A stretch of 35,312 nt of DNA, from contig DYIB01000017.1 in NCBI GenBank assembly GCA_020723855.1, positions 1 to 35,312 on the forward strand, given 5' to 3'. Shown here in pieces: positions 25,285-32,584 of this stretch; positions within the stretch are counted from its first letter, which is position 1, and each line of letters opens with the position of its first letter. Under the pieces are notes generated by a model, which was not told the origin of the DNA, made no database searches, and worked only from the letters and a program-made list of their open reading frames with translations. This stretch comes from Uliginosibacterium gangwonense. GTDB taxonomy: Bacteria > Pseudomonadota > Gammaproteobacteria > Burkholderiales > Rhodocyclaceae. Both the position numbers and the translations under genes were made by a program.

Positions 25285-26847
25285 ATGAGTCATCTGCTCA
25301 CCGTTTCTGATGCCATTGCCACCCACGCGAGGTTGCAGCCGCGCAAGATCGGCGCCCGCGACTCGAAGCGCACGCTGACCTTTGCCGAATGGGACGATCG
25401 TGCCAGCCGGCTCGCCAATGGCCTGCTCGGGCTGGGCCTGACCAAGGGCGACCGCGTCGCCGTGCTCGCCTACAACTGCGTCGAATGGATGGAGATCTAC
25501 GTCGCGCTCGGGCGCGCCGGGCTGGTGGCGGTGCCGATCAACTTCCGCCTGCTCGGCCCGGAGATCTCCTACATCGTCGCGCACAGCGAAGCACGCGCCG
25601 TGATCGTCCAGCACGAACTGTGCGACCGGATCGAGTCGGTCCGCTCCGAGCTGCCGCTGGAGCCGCACTACTACGTTCATTTCGGCGGCGACACGCCTGT
25701 CGGCTGGCAGGGCTACGAGGCGCTCATCGGTGCCGCGCCGGCGGGTGCGCCGTTGGAGTCGGTCAGGCCCGAAGACCCGTTTGCGCTGATGTACACCTCG
25801 GGCACCACCGGCCGCCCGAAGGGCGCGATCCGCGGCCACGAGGGCAACGCGCTGCTGGCACTCGCCACCGCCCTCGAGTTCGGCTTCTCGCGCGAGGACA
25901 CCGGTCTGCTCGTGATGCCGCTGTGCCATGCGAACTCGCTCTACTTCGGCCTGACGTTCATGTACCTGGGCGCCACGATCGTCGTCGAGGACCGTCAGAG
26001 CTTCGACCCGGAGGCCCTGCTCGCGACGCTTGCGCGCGAAAAGGTCACGTTCACCTCCCTGGTGCCCACGCATTACATCATGATGCTCGGCCTGCCCGAG
26101 GCGGTGAAGGCGAAGTACGACGTGAGCGCCGTCGACAAGCTTCTGATCTCCTCGGCCCCGGCACGCAAGGACACCAAGCTCGCCATCCTCGAATATTTCA
26201 GGAATTCCCGATTGTTTGAGCTCTACGGGTCCACGGAGGCCGGCTGGGTCACGCTGCTGCGGCCGGAAGAGCAGATCGGCAAGCTCGGATCCGTCGGACG
26301 GGAGTGGGTCGGCTCGGGGGCGATCAAGCTGCTCGATCCGGACGGCAACGAGGTTCCCGACGGCGAGGTCGGCGAGTTGTACTCGCGCACGTCCTATGTC
26401 TTCGACGGCTACTGGAAGAACCCCGAGAAGACCGCGGAAGCGTTCCGGGGCGAATGGTGCTCGGTCGGTGACATGGCGCGCCGCGACGCCGACGGCTATA
26501 TCCATCTGGTTGACCGCAAGGGCAACATGATCATCAGCGGCGGCGAGAACATCTACCCCTCCGAGATCGAGGCCGTGCTCGGCGCCCATCCCAAGGTCAA
26601 GGACGTGGCGGTCATCGGCGTGCCCCACGAGAAATGGGGCGAGACGGTCCAGGCGGTCATCGTGCTGCACGAGCGGCAGACGGCGAGCGAGGCCGAGATC
26701 CTCGACTGGTGCAAGGAGCGCATGGCGGGCTACAAGCGCCCGCGCTCCGTGGTGTTCATCTCGGATGCCGACATGCCGCGCACTGCCACCGGCAAGATTC
26801 TTCATCGGGCGTTGCGCGAGAGGCTGTCCCGAGGAGAGTCGCGATGA
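25285..26847 (+). CDS. Acyl-CoA synthetase (AMP-forming, ANL superfamily)
   Basis: A 520-residue acid:CoA ligase that activates a carboxylic acid through an acyl-AMP. Core motifs are in order: MYTSGTTGRPKG (phosphate loop), LYGSTEAGW, VGDMARRDADGYIHLVDRKG (hinge region), SGGENIYPSEIE, and PRTATGKILHR with the catalytic lysine close to the C-terminus. Length is standard. The ATG at 25285 has AAGGAAGGG upstream and lies 5 bases after the first ThDP gene; an earlier in-frame start would overlap that gene. Its stop overlaps the start of the second ThDP gene (ATGA). It probably activates the imported acid or a product of the ThDP enzymes. Confidence 0.92.
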   Translation: MSHLLTVSDAIATHARLQPRKIGARDSKRTLTFAEWDDRASRLANGLLGLGLTKGDRVAVLAYNCVEWMEIYVALGRAGLVAVPINFRLLGPEISYIVAHSEARAVIVQHELCDRIESVRSELPLEPHYYVHFGGDTPVGWQGYEALIGAAPAGAPLESVRPEDPFALMYTSGTTGRPKGAIRGHEGNALLALATALEFGFSREDTGLLVMPLCHANSLYFGLTFMYLGATIVVEDRQSFDPEALLATLAREKVTFTSLVPTHYIMMLGLPEAVKAKYDVSAVDKLLISSAPARKDTKLAILEYFRNSRLFELYGSTEAGWVTLLRPEEQIGKLGSVGREWVGSGAIKLLDPDGNEVPDGEVGELYSRTSYVFDGYWKNPEKTAEAFRGEWCSVGDMARRDADGYIHLVDRKGNMIISGGENIYPSEIEAVLGAHPKVKDVAVIGVPHEKWGETVQAVIVLHERQTASEAEILDWCKERMAGYKRPRSVVFISDADMPRTATGKILHRALRERLSRGESR

Positions 26848-28565
26848 GTCCAGCAGAAGTCTCCGGGAATTCCGCAGCGGCGGTGATCGCCCGTTTCCTC
26901 AAGTCGCGCGGAGTGGACCGCGTGTTCGCCCTGTGCGGCGGCCACATCATGCCGATCTGGATGCGTCTAGATGCCGAGGGCATCCGCATCGTCGACGTGC
27001 GCGACGAGCGCGCCGCCGTGTACATGGCCCACGCCCACGCCGAGCTGACCGGCGCCCTGGGGGTGGCGCTCATCACGGCGGGACCCGGCGTGACGAACGC
27101 CATGACCGGCATCGCCAACGCGCACGTGGCCCGGGCGCCGGTACTGATCCTGTCCGGAGTGCCGCCGCGGCCCCAGGAGAACCGGGGGGCCCTGCAGGAC
27201 ATGGCGCACACGGATTTCGTGCGCCCGCTCACCCGTTACGCCCGCACGGTGCGTCAGCCGGAGCTGGTGCTGCAGGAGCTGGACGAGGCCGTTTCCCGCG
27301 CCTTCGGCCAGGGCGGGGAACCGGGGCCCACCTACCTCGACTTCCCGGTGGATACCCAGCGCACCGAAGTGCCGCGCGCCGTGCAACTGCCTGAATACTT
27401 TGCGCCCAAGCCAAAGGACCGCCTGTTGCCCGACCCGGACGCGGTGGGGCGGGCGGTGGACCTGCTGTGGTCGGCGCGCCGGCCCCTGTTCATCTCGGGC
27501 CGCGGCGCCCGCGGGGCGAGAGCGTCGCTCGTGAGCCTGATCGAGCGCTTGAGCGCCCTGTATCTGGACACCGGGGAGAGTCGTGGTCTAGTGCCGGAGG
27601 AGCACCCGTCGGTGGTGGCTGCGATGCGAGGTTCCGTCATGAGCGAGGCGGACCTGGTCGTCACCGTGGGCCGGCGGCTCGATTTCCAACTGGCCTACGG
27701 CTCGCCTGCCATTTTCGGCAACGCGCAATTCCTGCGCATCGCCGATTGCGCGTCGGAGCTGCGGGATAACCGGCGCGGTGCCGTGGAGCTCTTCGCCACG
27801 CCGGCAGATGCCCTGGAAGCCATTCTCGAAGCGGCCGGCGACCGCCCGCCTGCGACCGATCGCGAATGGGCGCGCGCGGTGCGCGCCAGGCACCTGGAGC
27901 GCGCGGACAAGTTGCTCGCCTCCATGCGTGCCGCGCCCCCGGGCAGCGACGGCCTCATGCACCCGAACCGTCTGCTCGCCGCCCTGCGCGAGGCCCTGCC
28001 GCGCGACGCGGTGGTGATCGCCGACGGCGGGGATTTCCTCAGCTTCACCCGCGTCGGTCTGCCTGCCTCGACCTATCTCGACCCCGGCTCCCTCGGCTGC
28101 ATCGGCATCGGCACGCCGTTCGGCGTCGCCGCCAGTCTCGCCTGCCCGGAGCGCACTGTGGCCGTGGTGACGGGGGATGGCTCCTTCGGCTTCAACGCCA
28201 TGGAGATCGACACCGCCGCCCGGCACCGGGCGCCGGTGCTGATCGTGGTTGCCAACAACGGCTCTTGGGCCATCGAGGTGCGCGACCAGCAGGAGACCCA
28301 CGGCAAGGTGGTCGGTACCCGCCTGCAGTTCGCCGATCATGCGGCGATGGCGCGCGCCTTCGGCCTGCACGGCGAGCGCGTCGAGCGGGCCGAGGACCTG
28401 CCGGCGGCCATCGAGCGGGCACTGGCCAACCGGCCCGCGCTGCTGGATGTGCTGGTCACCCCGGAGGCCGTCTCCTCGGACGCCCGCTCCGGGCTTGCCT
28501 GGGTGCCGGACCTGCAACCGCTCGCCGCCTGGGACGAGGCCGAGCGCGCGTGGCGCCGATCATGA
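26844..28565 (+). CDS. Thiamine-diphosphate-dependent enzyme (acetolactate-synthase-like), paralog 2
   Basis: A 573-residue ThDP enzyme that aligns end to end with paralog 1. They share [20 protein letters not shown]-like and [11 protein letters not shown]-like blocks, PPRPQ, GEPG, ESRGLVP, GDG...NAMEIDTA and VSSDAR, and well over half the residues look identical in the N-terminal block. The catalytic glutamate is E55 and the GGHI histidine is H34. Differences cluster around the predicted substrate pocket (LCGGHIMPIW against [19 protein letters not shown] against ANNAAWNIE). The ATG overlaps the synthetase stop by 4 bases and has GAGGAGAG before it. The pair may form a hetero-oligomer or act on successive substrates. 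Confidence 0.85.
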   Translation: MSPAEVSGNSAAAVIARFLKSRGVDRVFALCGGHIMPIWMRLDAEGIRIVDVRDERAAVYMAHAHAELTGALGVALITAGPGVTNAMTGIANAHVARAPVLILSGVPPRPQENRGALQDMAHTDFVRPLTRYARTVRQPELVLQELDEAVSRAFGQGGEPGPTYLDFPVDTQRTEVPRAVQLPEYFAPKPKDRLLPDPDAVGRAVDLLWSARRPLFISGRGARGARASLVSLIERLSALYLDTGESRGLVPEEHPSVVAAMRGSVMSEADLVVTVGRRLDFQLAYGSPAIFGNAQFLRIADCASELRDNRRGAVELFATPADALEAILEAAGDRPPATDREWARAVRARHLERADKLLASMRAAPPGSDGLMHPNRLLAALREALPRDAVVIADGGDFLSFTRVGLPASTYLDPGSLGCIGIGTPFGVAASLACPERTVAVVTGDGSFGFNAMEIDTAARHRAPVLIVVANNGSWAIEVRDQQETHGKVVGTRLQFADHAAMARAFGLHGERVERAEDLPAAIERALANRPALLDVLVTPEAVSSDARSGLAWVPDLQPLAAWDEAERAWRRS

Positions 28566-28610
28566 CGACCGACGCCCCTGTGAGGGCCCGATTTCATAGG
28601 ACGATACCAT

Positions 28611-29792
28611 ATGGACTTCGCCATCCCCGAGCCGCTCGCGCAACTGCAGGCGCGCATCCGTACCTTCATCGCCGAGCAAGTCATCCCCTACGAGTCAGAC
28701 CCGCGCCAGGGCCCACACGGACCCGATAACTCGCTGTGCCTCGAACTCATGGCCCGCGCTCGGGAAGCCGGCCTGCTCGCGCCCCACGCCTCGAAGGAGT
28801 ACGGAGGCCTCGGGCTATCGCATTTCGGCCGCGCCATCGCCTTCGAGGAGGCCGGTTACTCCCCCCTCGGCCCGGTGGCGCTCAATGTCTTTGCTCCCGA
28901 CGAAGGCAACATGCACCTGCTGGAAACCGTGGCGAAGCCCGAGCACAAGGAGCGCTGGTTGCGCCCCTTGGTTTCCGGCGAGATCCGCTCCTGCTTCTGC
29001 ATGACCGAGCCGCCGCCCGGTGCCGGCTCCGATCCTTCCATGCTCAATACCACCGCGGTGCCCGACGGCGACGAATACGTCATCAACGGGCTGAAGTGGT
29101 TCACCACCGGCGCCGAGGGCGCCCGGCTCGCCATCATCATGGCCAGGATTCCGGAGGTGGGTGCGACCATGTTCCTCTCCGATATGGACGCGTCCGGCAT
29201 CACCGTCGTGCGCAACTTGGACACCCTGGACACCTGCTTTCCGGGCGGACACGGGGTGGTGCGCTTCACCGATCTGCGCGTGCACGCCCGGGACATCCTC
29301 GGCGAGCCGGGGAAGGGCTTCAAGTACGCCCAGGTGCGCCTGTCGCCGGCGCGCCTGACCCACTGCATGCGATGGCTGGGCGCGGTGCGCCGCGCCCACG
29401 ACATCGCCGTGGATTACGCGCGCCGCCGCCATGCTTTTGGCCGGCCGCTGGGCGAGCACGAGGGCGTGGGCTTCATGCTCGCCGACAACGAGATGGACAT
29501 GCACGTGGCGCGGCTCGCCATCTGGCACTGCGCGTGGGTGCTGGACCAGGGGGAGCTGGCGCTGACCGAATCGAGCCGGGCCAAGGTGATCGTGGCCGAA
29601 GCCGTGTGGCGCGTGGCCGACCGCTGCGTGCAGATTCTCGGCGGCCAGGGCGTCACCGGCGAGACGGTGGTGGCGCGCATCTTCGCCGACGTGCGGGCCT
29701 TCCGCATCTACGACGGTCCCTCCGAGGTGCACCGCTGGAGCCTCGCCAAGCGTATCCTGAAGGGCGAGCGCCGGGCCGGGGGCGCCGCATGA
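28611..29792 (+). CDS. Acyl-CoA dehydrogenase, ACAD10/11-like
   Basis: A 393-residue FAD-dependent acyl-CoA dehydrogenase with the usual three domains. Flavin-contact segments CFCMTEPPPGAGSDPS and INGLKWFTTGA, the arginine-rich YARRRHAFGRPLGEH and the C-terminal QILGGQGVTGE are all present. At the site where medium-chain dehydrogenases carry the catalytic glutamate (YEG), this protein has Asp368 (IYDGPSEVHRW). A similar replacement is found in ACAD11-type enzymes that work on 4-phospho-acyl-CoA intermediates. A matching kinase gene lies two genes downstream, supporting this subtype. The ATG follows AGGAC at good spacing, and the stop overlaps the SDR start (ATGA). Confidence 0.85.
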   Translation: MDFAIPEPLAQLQARIRTFIAEQVIPYESDPRQGPHGPDNSLCLELMARAREAGLLAPHASKEYGGLGLSHFGRAIAFEEAGYSPLGPVALNVFAPDEGNMHLLETVAKPEHKERWLRPLVSGEIRSCFCMTEPPPGAGSDPSMLNTTAVPDGDEYVINGLKWFTTGAEGARLAIIMARIPEVGATMFLSDMDASGITVVRNLDTLDTCFPGGHGVVRFTDLRVHARDILGEPGKGFKYAQVRLSPARLTHCMRWLGAVRRAHDIAVDYARRRHAFGRPLGEHEGVGFMLADNEMDMHVARLAIWHCAWVLDQGELALTESSRAKVIVAEAVWRVADRCVQILGGQGVTGETVVARIFADVRAFRIYDGPSEVHRWSLAKRILKGERRAGGAA

Positions 29793-30565
29793 GCACCCTT
29801 GCCGAGCATTTTCGTTTGGACGGACGGCGGGCCCTGGTGACCGGAGCCTCGAGCGGACTGGGGCATCATTTCGCCCGCGTCCTGGCGGGCGCCGGTGCGA
29901 CCGTGGTGGTAGCGGCGCGGCGCGCAGACAAGCTCGCCGAAACCGTGGCCGAGATCGAATCCTCGGGCGGAAAAGCCCTGGCCGTGAGTCTTGATGTGAC
30001 CGATCCGGCCAGCGTGCGCGCCTGCTTCGACGAAATCGCGGCCAGGACCGGTACCGCCGATGTGATCGTCAACAATGCCGGCGTCGCGATCACGCGGGCC
30101 GTCCTCGAGCAGTCGGAGTCGGACTGGGACACCGTGCTCGACACCAACCTCAAGGGGGCGTGGCTGGTGGCCCAGGAAGGTGCCCGGCGGATGATCGACG
30201 CCGGGTTGCCCGGCGTCATCGTCAACATCGCCTCCATCACCGGCGAGCGCGTGGCCGGCGGGGTGGCCCCCTACTGTGCGTCCAAGGCCGGCCTGATCCA
30301 CCTCACCCGGGCCATGGCACTGGAACTGGCCCGCAGCCGCATCCGCGTCAACGCCCTCGCCCCCGGTTACGTGCAAACCGAGCTGAATCGCGAGTTCCTC
30401 GCCTCGGAGGCGGGTGAGCGCCTGAAGGCGCGCATTCCGCAGCGGCGTTTTGGCCGGCCCGAGGATCTGGCCGGTCCGCTTCTGCTGCTCGCCTCCGAGG
30501 CCGGGGCCTACATGACGGGGAGTGTCGTCTTCGCCGACGGCGGCCATCTCGTGAGCACCCTATGA
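29789..30565 (+). CDS. Short-chain dehydrogenase/reductase
   Basis: A 258-residue classical SDR. The cofactor motif TGASSGLG is at residues 18-25, NNAG follows the central strand, and the catalytic Tyr162 and Lys166 lie in YCASK. The C-terminal ADGGHLVSTL completes a normal-length enzyme. It should oxidise or reduce a hydroxy/keto group on an acyl-CoA using NAD(P)(H). In levulinate catabolism an SDR (LvaD) reduces the 4-keto group before phosphorylation; the same role is possible here. It overlaps its neighbours by 4 bases on both sides, implying strict co-expression with the dehydrogenase and kinase. Confidence 0.9.
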   Translation: MSTLAEHFRLDGRRALVTGASSGLGHHFARVLAGAGATVVVAARRADKLAETVAEIESSGGKALAVSLDVTDPASVRACFDEIAARTGTADVIVNNAGVAITRAVLEQSESDWDTVLDTNLKGAWLVAQEGARRMIDAGLPGVIVNIASITGERVAGGVAPYCASKAGLIHLTRAMALELARSRIRVNALAPGYVQTELNREFLASEAGERLKARIPQRRFGRPEDLAGPLLLLASEAGAYMTGSVVFADGGHLVSTL

Positions 30566-31629
30566 GGACCGGCATCAGCATGAAATCCCTCCCGACAGAA
30601 CCAGAACTCGCCCGGCACGCGTTTGACACCGACCGTCTGGCGGCCTACCTGCGCGCGCAGGTGTGTGACTTCCGTGGCGCGCTGAGCGTGGAGCCGTTCG
30701 CCGGCGGCCAGTCGAACCCCACCTACCTGATCACCGCCGGAGAGCGACGCTACGTACTCCGGCGCAAGCCGTCGGGCGTATTGCTTCCCGCCGCGCACGC
30801 AGTCGACCGCGAGTACTACGTCATGCGGGCGCTCGCCGACAGCGGCGTGCCGGTCCCCCGGGTCTATGCCCTGTGCGAGGACACCTCGGTAGTGGGGACG
30901 CCCTTCTACGTGATGGAATTCATCGAAGGCCGCGTCCTATGGGACCCGTCGCTGCCGGGCATGACACCGGCGCAACGGGCGGCCGTCTACGATGAGCTGA
31001 ACCGGGTGATTGCTGCACTGCACGGCGTGGACTACCGGGCGGCGGGGCTTGCCGATTTCGGCAAGCCGGGGAACTACCTCACCCGCCAGATCGAACGATG
31101 GACGCGCCAGTACCGGGCCTCGGAAACCGAAACCATCGAGGCCATGGAGCGCCTGATCGAGTGGCTTCCGGCCCACCGGCCCGAAGGGGAGGAGACGGCG
31201 CTCGTCCATGGCGACTACCGTATCGACAACGTGATCTTCCACCCGAGCGAGCCGCGAATTCTCGCAGTGCTCGATTGGGAACTGTCGACCCTGGGACACC
31301 CGCTCGTCGACTTCGCCTACCATTGCATGACCTGGCGCGTGTCGCCCGAGGAGTTCCGCGGGCTCAAGGGTCACGATCTACGTGCGCTTGGCATTCCGCA
31401 GGAAGATGCATATTTGGCTGCCTACTGCCGCCGCACTGGCAGAGACGTCGTCCCCCACTGGGACTACTACCTGGTTTTCAACATGTTTCGCATGGCCGCC
31501 ATCCTGCAGGGCATACTGGCGCGCTCGCGCCACGGGACTGCCGCGAGCGCTGACGCCGCGGAGACGGGAAAACGGGCGCGGCTCATGGCAGAAGCGGGAT
31601 GGCGGCAGGCTAAGCAATTGGAAAGCTGA
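30562..31629 (+). CDS. Phosphotransferase of the ACAD11-N / LvaA type (APH fold)
   Basis: A 355-residue kinase with the aminoglycoside/choline-kinase fold. The catalytic loop HGDYRIDN is at residues 216-223 and the metal-binding aspartate is D238 in LDWELSTLG. The N-terminal lobe includes a nucleotide-binding segment (YVLRRKPSG). This sequence pattern is that of the kinase domain fused to acyl-CoA dehydrogenase in ACAD10/11 and of LvaA, which phosphorylate the 4-hydroxyl of 4-hydroxyacyl-CoA; it is not a resistance enzyme. The start at 30562 overlaps the SDR stop (ATGA); an in-frame ATG at 30580 is also possible. Its stop codon lies inside a CTGAATTCAG operator core. Confidence 0.85.
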   Translation: MRTGISMKSLPTEPELARHAFDTDRLAAYLRAQVCDFRGALSVEPFAGGQSNPTYLITAGERRYVLRRKPSGVLLPAAHAVDREYYVMRALADSGVPVPRVYALCEDTSVVGTPFYVMEFIEGRVLWDPSLPGMTPAQRAAVYDELNRVIAALHGVDYRAAGLADFGKPGNYLTRQIERWTRQYRASETETIEAMERLIEWLPAHRPEGEETALVHGDYRIDNVIFHPSEPRILAVLDWELSTLGHPLVDFAYHCMTWRVSPEEFRGLKGHDLRALGIPQEDAYLAAYCRRTGRDVVPHWDYYLVFNMFRMAAILQGILARSRHGTAASADAAETGKRARLMAEAGWRQAKQLES

Positions 31630-31635
31630 ATTCAG
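31626..31635. promoter_or_regulatory. Operator core before the GntR gene
   Basis: CTGAATTCAG is the 10-base core of the palindrome found twice at the TRAP promoter. It lies 62 bases upstream of the GntR-family gene and overlaps the kinase stop codon. The shared sequence suggests autoregulation and links the regulator to the TRAP promoter. Confidence 0.6.
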
Positions 31636-31648
31636 AATTCCACATAAT

Positions 31649-31662
31649 ATATACTTGTATAT
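31649..31662. promoter_or_regulatory. AT-rich inverted repeat in the GntR leader
   Basis: ATATAC (31649-31654) and GTATAT (31657-31662) flank a TT centre inside a very AT-rich patch (31636-31665). The patch probably contains the regulator's -10 region, and the repeat could be a second regulator site. The exact promoter could not be fixed. Confidence 0.4.
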
Positions 31663-31697
31663 GTAGTGACCCCGAACTCGATCATCAGGTTACACGT

Positions 31698-32456
31698 ATG
31701 AAGGTATTATCCACACACCCTAAGCTGGTCGAGCAGGTCTATGAGGCGATTCTCTCCGAGATATCAGAGGGGAAGTTTCCGCTCGGCACGCGGCTCATCC
31801 AGGATCAGCTCGCACACGAGCTCGGCGTATCGCGGCAGCCGGTTCAGCAGGCGCTGCTCCTGTTGCGCAACCAGGGAATCCTCCGGGATGCGCCAGGTCG
31901 CGGACTTATCGTGGCGCCACTGGATCTGGATTACGTGCAGAACTTGTATGAGATCAGAGCGGTGCTGGAAGGACTCGCATGCCGAAAGGCCGCCGAGAAA
32001 AACGCGGAGCGCGCCAGAAAGGTTGGACCGACGCTGATCAAGAGAGGCCGAGACGCGGTGAAAAGCGGATCCGTAGCAAACATGATCGTTGCGGATATGA
32101 AGTTTCACGAGTTTATCCACGAGCTTTCAGAAAATCCGTTGATCGCTGCATCGACCGAGTCACACTGGGTTTACATGCGTCGAGTGATGGGTGAGGTTCT
32201 GATGCAGGATGAGAGGCCGCGCGACATCTGGAATCAGCACGCACGTATTCTGGACGCTATCGCCAAAGGCGACGCGCCAACCGCCGAAGATCTGGTGCGC
32301 CAGCATATCTTGCAGGCTGCAAATTTCATGATCGCACGCTTGCGCAGTCAAAAGAGCGATGTGCCTTTGACGGCGAGCCGCCAGCCTCGTATCGCGGAAG
32401 AGGTGACCGCGAATGCGGAAGGCATCGCAATCCCGGGGGGTGGCGCCCGCCGCTAG
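31698..32456 (+). CDS. GntR-family transcriptional regulator, FCD (FadR) subfamily
   Basis: A 252-residue regulator with an N-terminal winged helix-turn-helix (about residues 15-75: LIQDQLAHELGVSRQPVQQALLLL is the recognition area, ending in the wing GRGLIVAP) and a C-terminal FCD ligand-binding domain. The FCD histidines and acids expected to bind a metal or ligand are visible in DMKFHEF, WNQHARILDAI and VRQHILQAA. Such proteins usually repress catabolic operons until a carboxylate or acyl-CoA inducer binds. The gene has a lower GC content and different codon use from the sulfur genes. A 62-base leader with an operator core separates it from the kinase gene. Confidence 0.92.
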   Translation: MKVLSTHPKLVEQVYEAILSEISEGKFPLGTRLIQDQLAHELGVSRQPVQQALLLLRNQGILRDAPGRGLIVAPLDLDYVQNLYEIRAVLEGLACRKAAEKNAERARKVGPTLIKRGRDAVKSGSVANMIVADMKFHEFIHELSENPLIAASTESHWVYMRRVMGEVLMQDERPRDIWNQHARILDAIAKGDAPTAEDLVRQHILQAANFMIARLRSQKSDVPLTASRQPRIAEEVTANAEGIAIPGGGARR

Positions 32457-32494
32457 TTAGGCGCCTGCAGCTCCTTCAATTGCTGTGCATCCAT
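32456..32494 (-). pseudogene. Possible N-terminal remnant of an OsmC-family gene
   Basis: On the minus strand an ATG at 32494 opens a reading frame whose 12 first residues (MDAQQLKELQAP) resemble the start of OsmC-family peroxide-reducing proteins. The resemblance ends exactly beside the GntR stop codon, where the frame closes after one more codon. It would lie downstream of the MFS gene in the same direction. This could mark the right junction of the inserted island. The match is short and made from memory, so it is tentative. Confidence 0.35.
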
Positions 32495-32584
32495 GATCGG
32501 TCCGTTCCAGCGGTGCCGCCTGCTTGTCCGCCATATGCCGCCTCGTGGCTCGCGCGCTTGCCCGGATTTCATCTAGCACATGGC

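Noticed and set aside
23519-28565. Branched-chain amino acid biosynthesis (ilvB) genes or sulfoacetaldehyde acetyltransferase (xsc)
   Set aside because: There is no ilvN-type small subunit, ilvC or pta gene nearby, and both proteins have GGHI instead of the GGA usual in acetolactate synthase. Xsc was tempting because of the sulfite oxidation genes, but nothing else in the island handles sulfonates.
30562-31629. Aminoglycoside resistance kinase
   Set aside because: The fold is APH-like, but the HGDYRIDN...LDWELSTLG pattern and the neighbouring ACAD, SDR and synthetase fit the ACAD11/LvaA metabolic kinase group.
20582-32456. Transposon or integrative element carrying the catabolic island
   Set aside because: Composition and a possible broken gene at the right edge suggest acquisition, but no transposase, integrase, tRNA end or flanking direct repeat was seen.
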